Shown here: piece by piece, positions 62,656 to 64,000 of the stretch
Layout of the letters: each line of letters opens with the position of its first letter
How positions within the stretch are numbered: position 1 is the first letter of the stretch
From: Scleromitrula shiraiana
Lineage: Eukaryota > Ascomycota > Leotiomycetes > Helotiales > Sclerotiniaceae
Direction: 5' to 3'
Assembly: GCA_028455995.1 (NCBI GenBank)
Contig: JABELC010000007.1
Location: forward strand, 496,001-560,000
DNA: 64,000 nt
The notes under the pieces: model-generated
Database searches by the model: none
Told to the model about the DNA's origin: nothing
Seen by the model: only the letters and a program-made list of their open reading frames with translations
Translations under genes and position numbers: made by a program

Positions 62656-63748
62656 TAGAAGTTAAGTGGGACGTGAAGTCAGGATTATGCAAACATAATC
62701 ATCTCGTGATTTGAGGAAAGGGAGAATGGGGGATGTTCCAGAAATGAAGATGTAAGGTGAAATGAGAGGGAAATAAGAAAGAGAGGATATGAGTATGGGT
62801 TACTGACCTGACTACCAAAGATGGGCATTTTCGTTTATTGGAGAAAAAAAGTTTTGATCCCCCTTGACGGTTGAATATAAAAAGGATGGCTTGGCTGCAA
62901 GGTCTATTCAGTGTTTTCACAATATTTCTCGATAAAGAGGCCAATGATAAATCAATGATAAATCAATGAACACTGGATTAAATCCTATTAGATCATGGGT
63001 GAGTAATAGCTGTAAGTGGATAATGAATGGATAAAGATAATTTGATAGAAACCCCCTACAAAGTTGCATACCTATGATGTACAGTTAAACTGATGGAGTA
63101 ATAAATAACAATAGAAGTATGCGTTATGCGTTGTCTTTAGTTAAAAAATTAAAAAAAATTATGAAAAATGATTTTTTTTTTGGTCGACCGCTGTTTGGTA
63201 GAGAGAGATATTGTCAGTACTATTGTATTATGTAATCATGAATGAAAGGGATCGACTGGTAGAAGGAGAAGGAAAAGGAGATGAAGATAGAGATGAAGAA
63301 GGGGATAGAGATAGAGATGGAGAAGGAGATGGAGATGGATATGGATATGGATATGGAGAAAGAGAGAGAGAGAAAGAGAGAGATGGGGAAGAATGGTATA
63401 GTTGGAAGAGGAAGAGCAAAACGTGCTTTGTGGCTGCCACGACTTATTAAAATGGAAGGTGGGGGTGGGGTAGAGATAGATAGAGGTAGCTTTGTGTTGT
63501 GTGTTTGGGGTGACTATCAAGGTCTGAGTTTTTTTTCTCGATTCTCTTGACCTCGGATTCGGACGGACTTGGTGTTTGATATATGAGTGAGTATCTTGTA
63601 TGTGAGGATATAATATTTAATGATTCACTAAGAATTTTGTATTATCGAATCGAATGTCTCAAATAATGGATGAGTGACAAGAGTAGGTATTGTTTCTTCT
63701 TTCTTTCTTTCTCGGCTCTTACAGATCTGTCACATTAGAAAGCTTGGC
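62656..63748. other. Intergenic
   Basis: This holds the LSB5-like promoter and leader, then a GATGGA/GAGAGA repeat tract at about 63260-63385 whose frames are low-complexity artefacts. Confidence 0.55.
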
Positions 63749-63994
63749 CTAACTTGGATAAAGATTAGCGGGAGCGGGGGCGGGGCGGGGCGGACGGATC
63801 GGTATGTTTATTCTAGTTCTTAGTTGTCGCGTTTTATCCACATAACTTGAGGATTTCTTATTATTAGTCATCTTGAGTTTTATCTTATCTCGAAGCTTCA
63901 TCGTTTTCATCAATTTCTCACCTTTCAAATTACTTTTACTATCAACAATCTCAAATTTCTTTTTCTCTCTTACCTTATCTATACTCATCATCAT
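63749..63994 (-). CDS. Possible 3' end of a gene running off the right edge
   Basis: A minus-strand frame of at least 81 codons, rich in Lys, Ser and Arg (KVREKKKFEIVDSKSNLKGE), stays open to within a few bases of the window end and stops at 63749 after a Pro/Ala-rich tail. It may be a partial exon or chance. No domain is recognised. Confidence 0.22.
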   Translation of the reverse strand: MMMSIDKVREKKKFEIVDSKSNLKGEKLMKTMKLRDKIKLKMTNNKKSSSYVDKTRQLRTRINIPIRPPRPAPAPANLYPS

Positions 63995-64000
63995 TATTAT

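Noticed and set aside
63211..63450. Glu/Asp/Arg repeat frame
   Set aside because: Translation of a purine-rich GATGGA/GAGAGA repeat tract, open in several frames.
1..64000. tRNA, rRNA, CRISPR or bacterial mobile elements
   Set aside because: No tRNA T-arm consensus, rRNA segment or regularly spaced repeat array was noticed while reading; CRISPR is not expected in a fungal nuclear genome.

Overview
The window looks like nuclear DNA of a filamentous ascomycete. The introns are short with GTAAGT-like donors and CAG/TAG acceptors. The proteins include an HP1 protein, a CBM18-bearing lytic polysaccharide monooxygenase, an Lsb5-type VHS protein and a fungal DUF1752/DUF3295 regulator. One edge is an extremely A/T-rich block of the kind left by repeat-induced point mutation (RIP). 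A Leotiomycete close to Botrytis or Sclerotinia is my best guess from general gene style; no marker gene proves it.

Layout: 1-9430 is an almost pure A/T heterochromatin-like block without intact genes. It holds one GC-retaining island (5340-5500) with two perfect hairpins, probably the start of a dead LTR. The gene-bearing part then runs: SAP-SWIM-RING ubiquitin ligase (-, 9976-11134); small two-exon unknown (+, 13061-13719); seven-exon HP1 gene (+, 14767-15892); secreted AA11-like LPMO with CBM18 (-, 17165-18604); a four-copy tandem array of Glu/Lys/Arg-rich coiled-coil genes (+, 20.1-24.6 kb), two copies open and two broken; a CCCH + RWD-like + CHY zinc-finger protein (+, 25799-28711).

From 28.7 to 44.3 kb there is mostly intergenic DNA with many microsatellites, three short AT-rich elements with terminal inverted repeats (candidate MITEs) and one probable small multi-exon gene on the minus strand (exons seen at 31453-31542 and 31990-32183). 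A DUF1752/DUF3295 regulator follows (+, 44315-46171). Another gene-poor stretch (46.2-55.0 kb) carries a fourth TIR element (52534-52938). The right end has a 117-residue unknown protein (-, 55042-55719), a YeeE/YedE-family membrane protein (+, 58732-59964) and an Lsb5-like VHS protein (-, 61020-62655).

The genes do not form an obvious pathway. The themes are genome defence (RIP block, HP1 nearby, degraded repeats), chitin metabolism, ubiquitin/zinc-finger regulation and endocytosis. The least explained item is the tandem coiled-coil array, which has a conserved 3' flank and copies at different stages of decay. Exon boundaries were worked out by eye from splice signals and reading-frame continuity; family names rest on motif recognition, with no database search.
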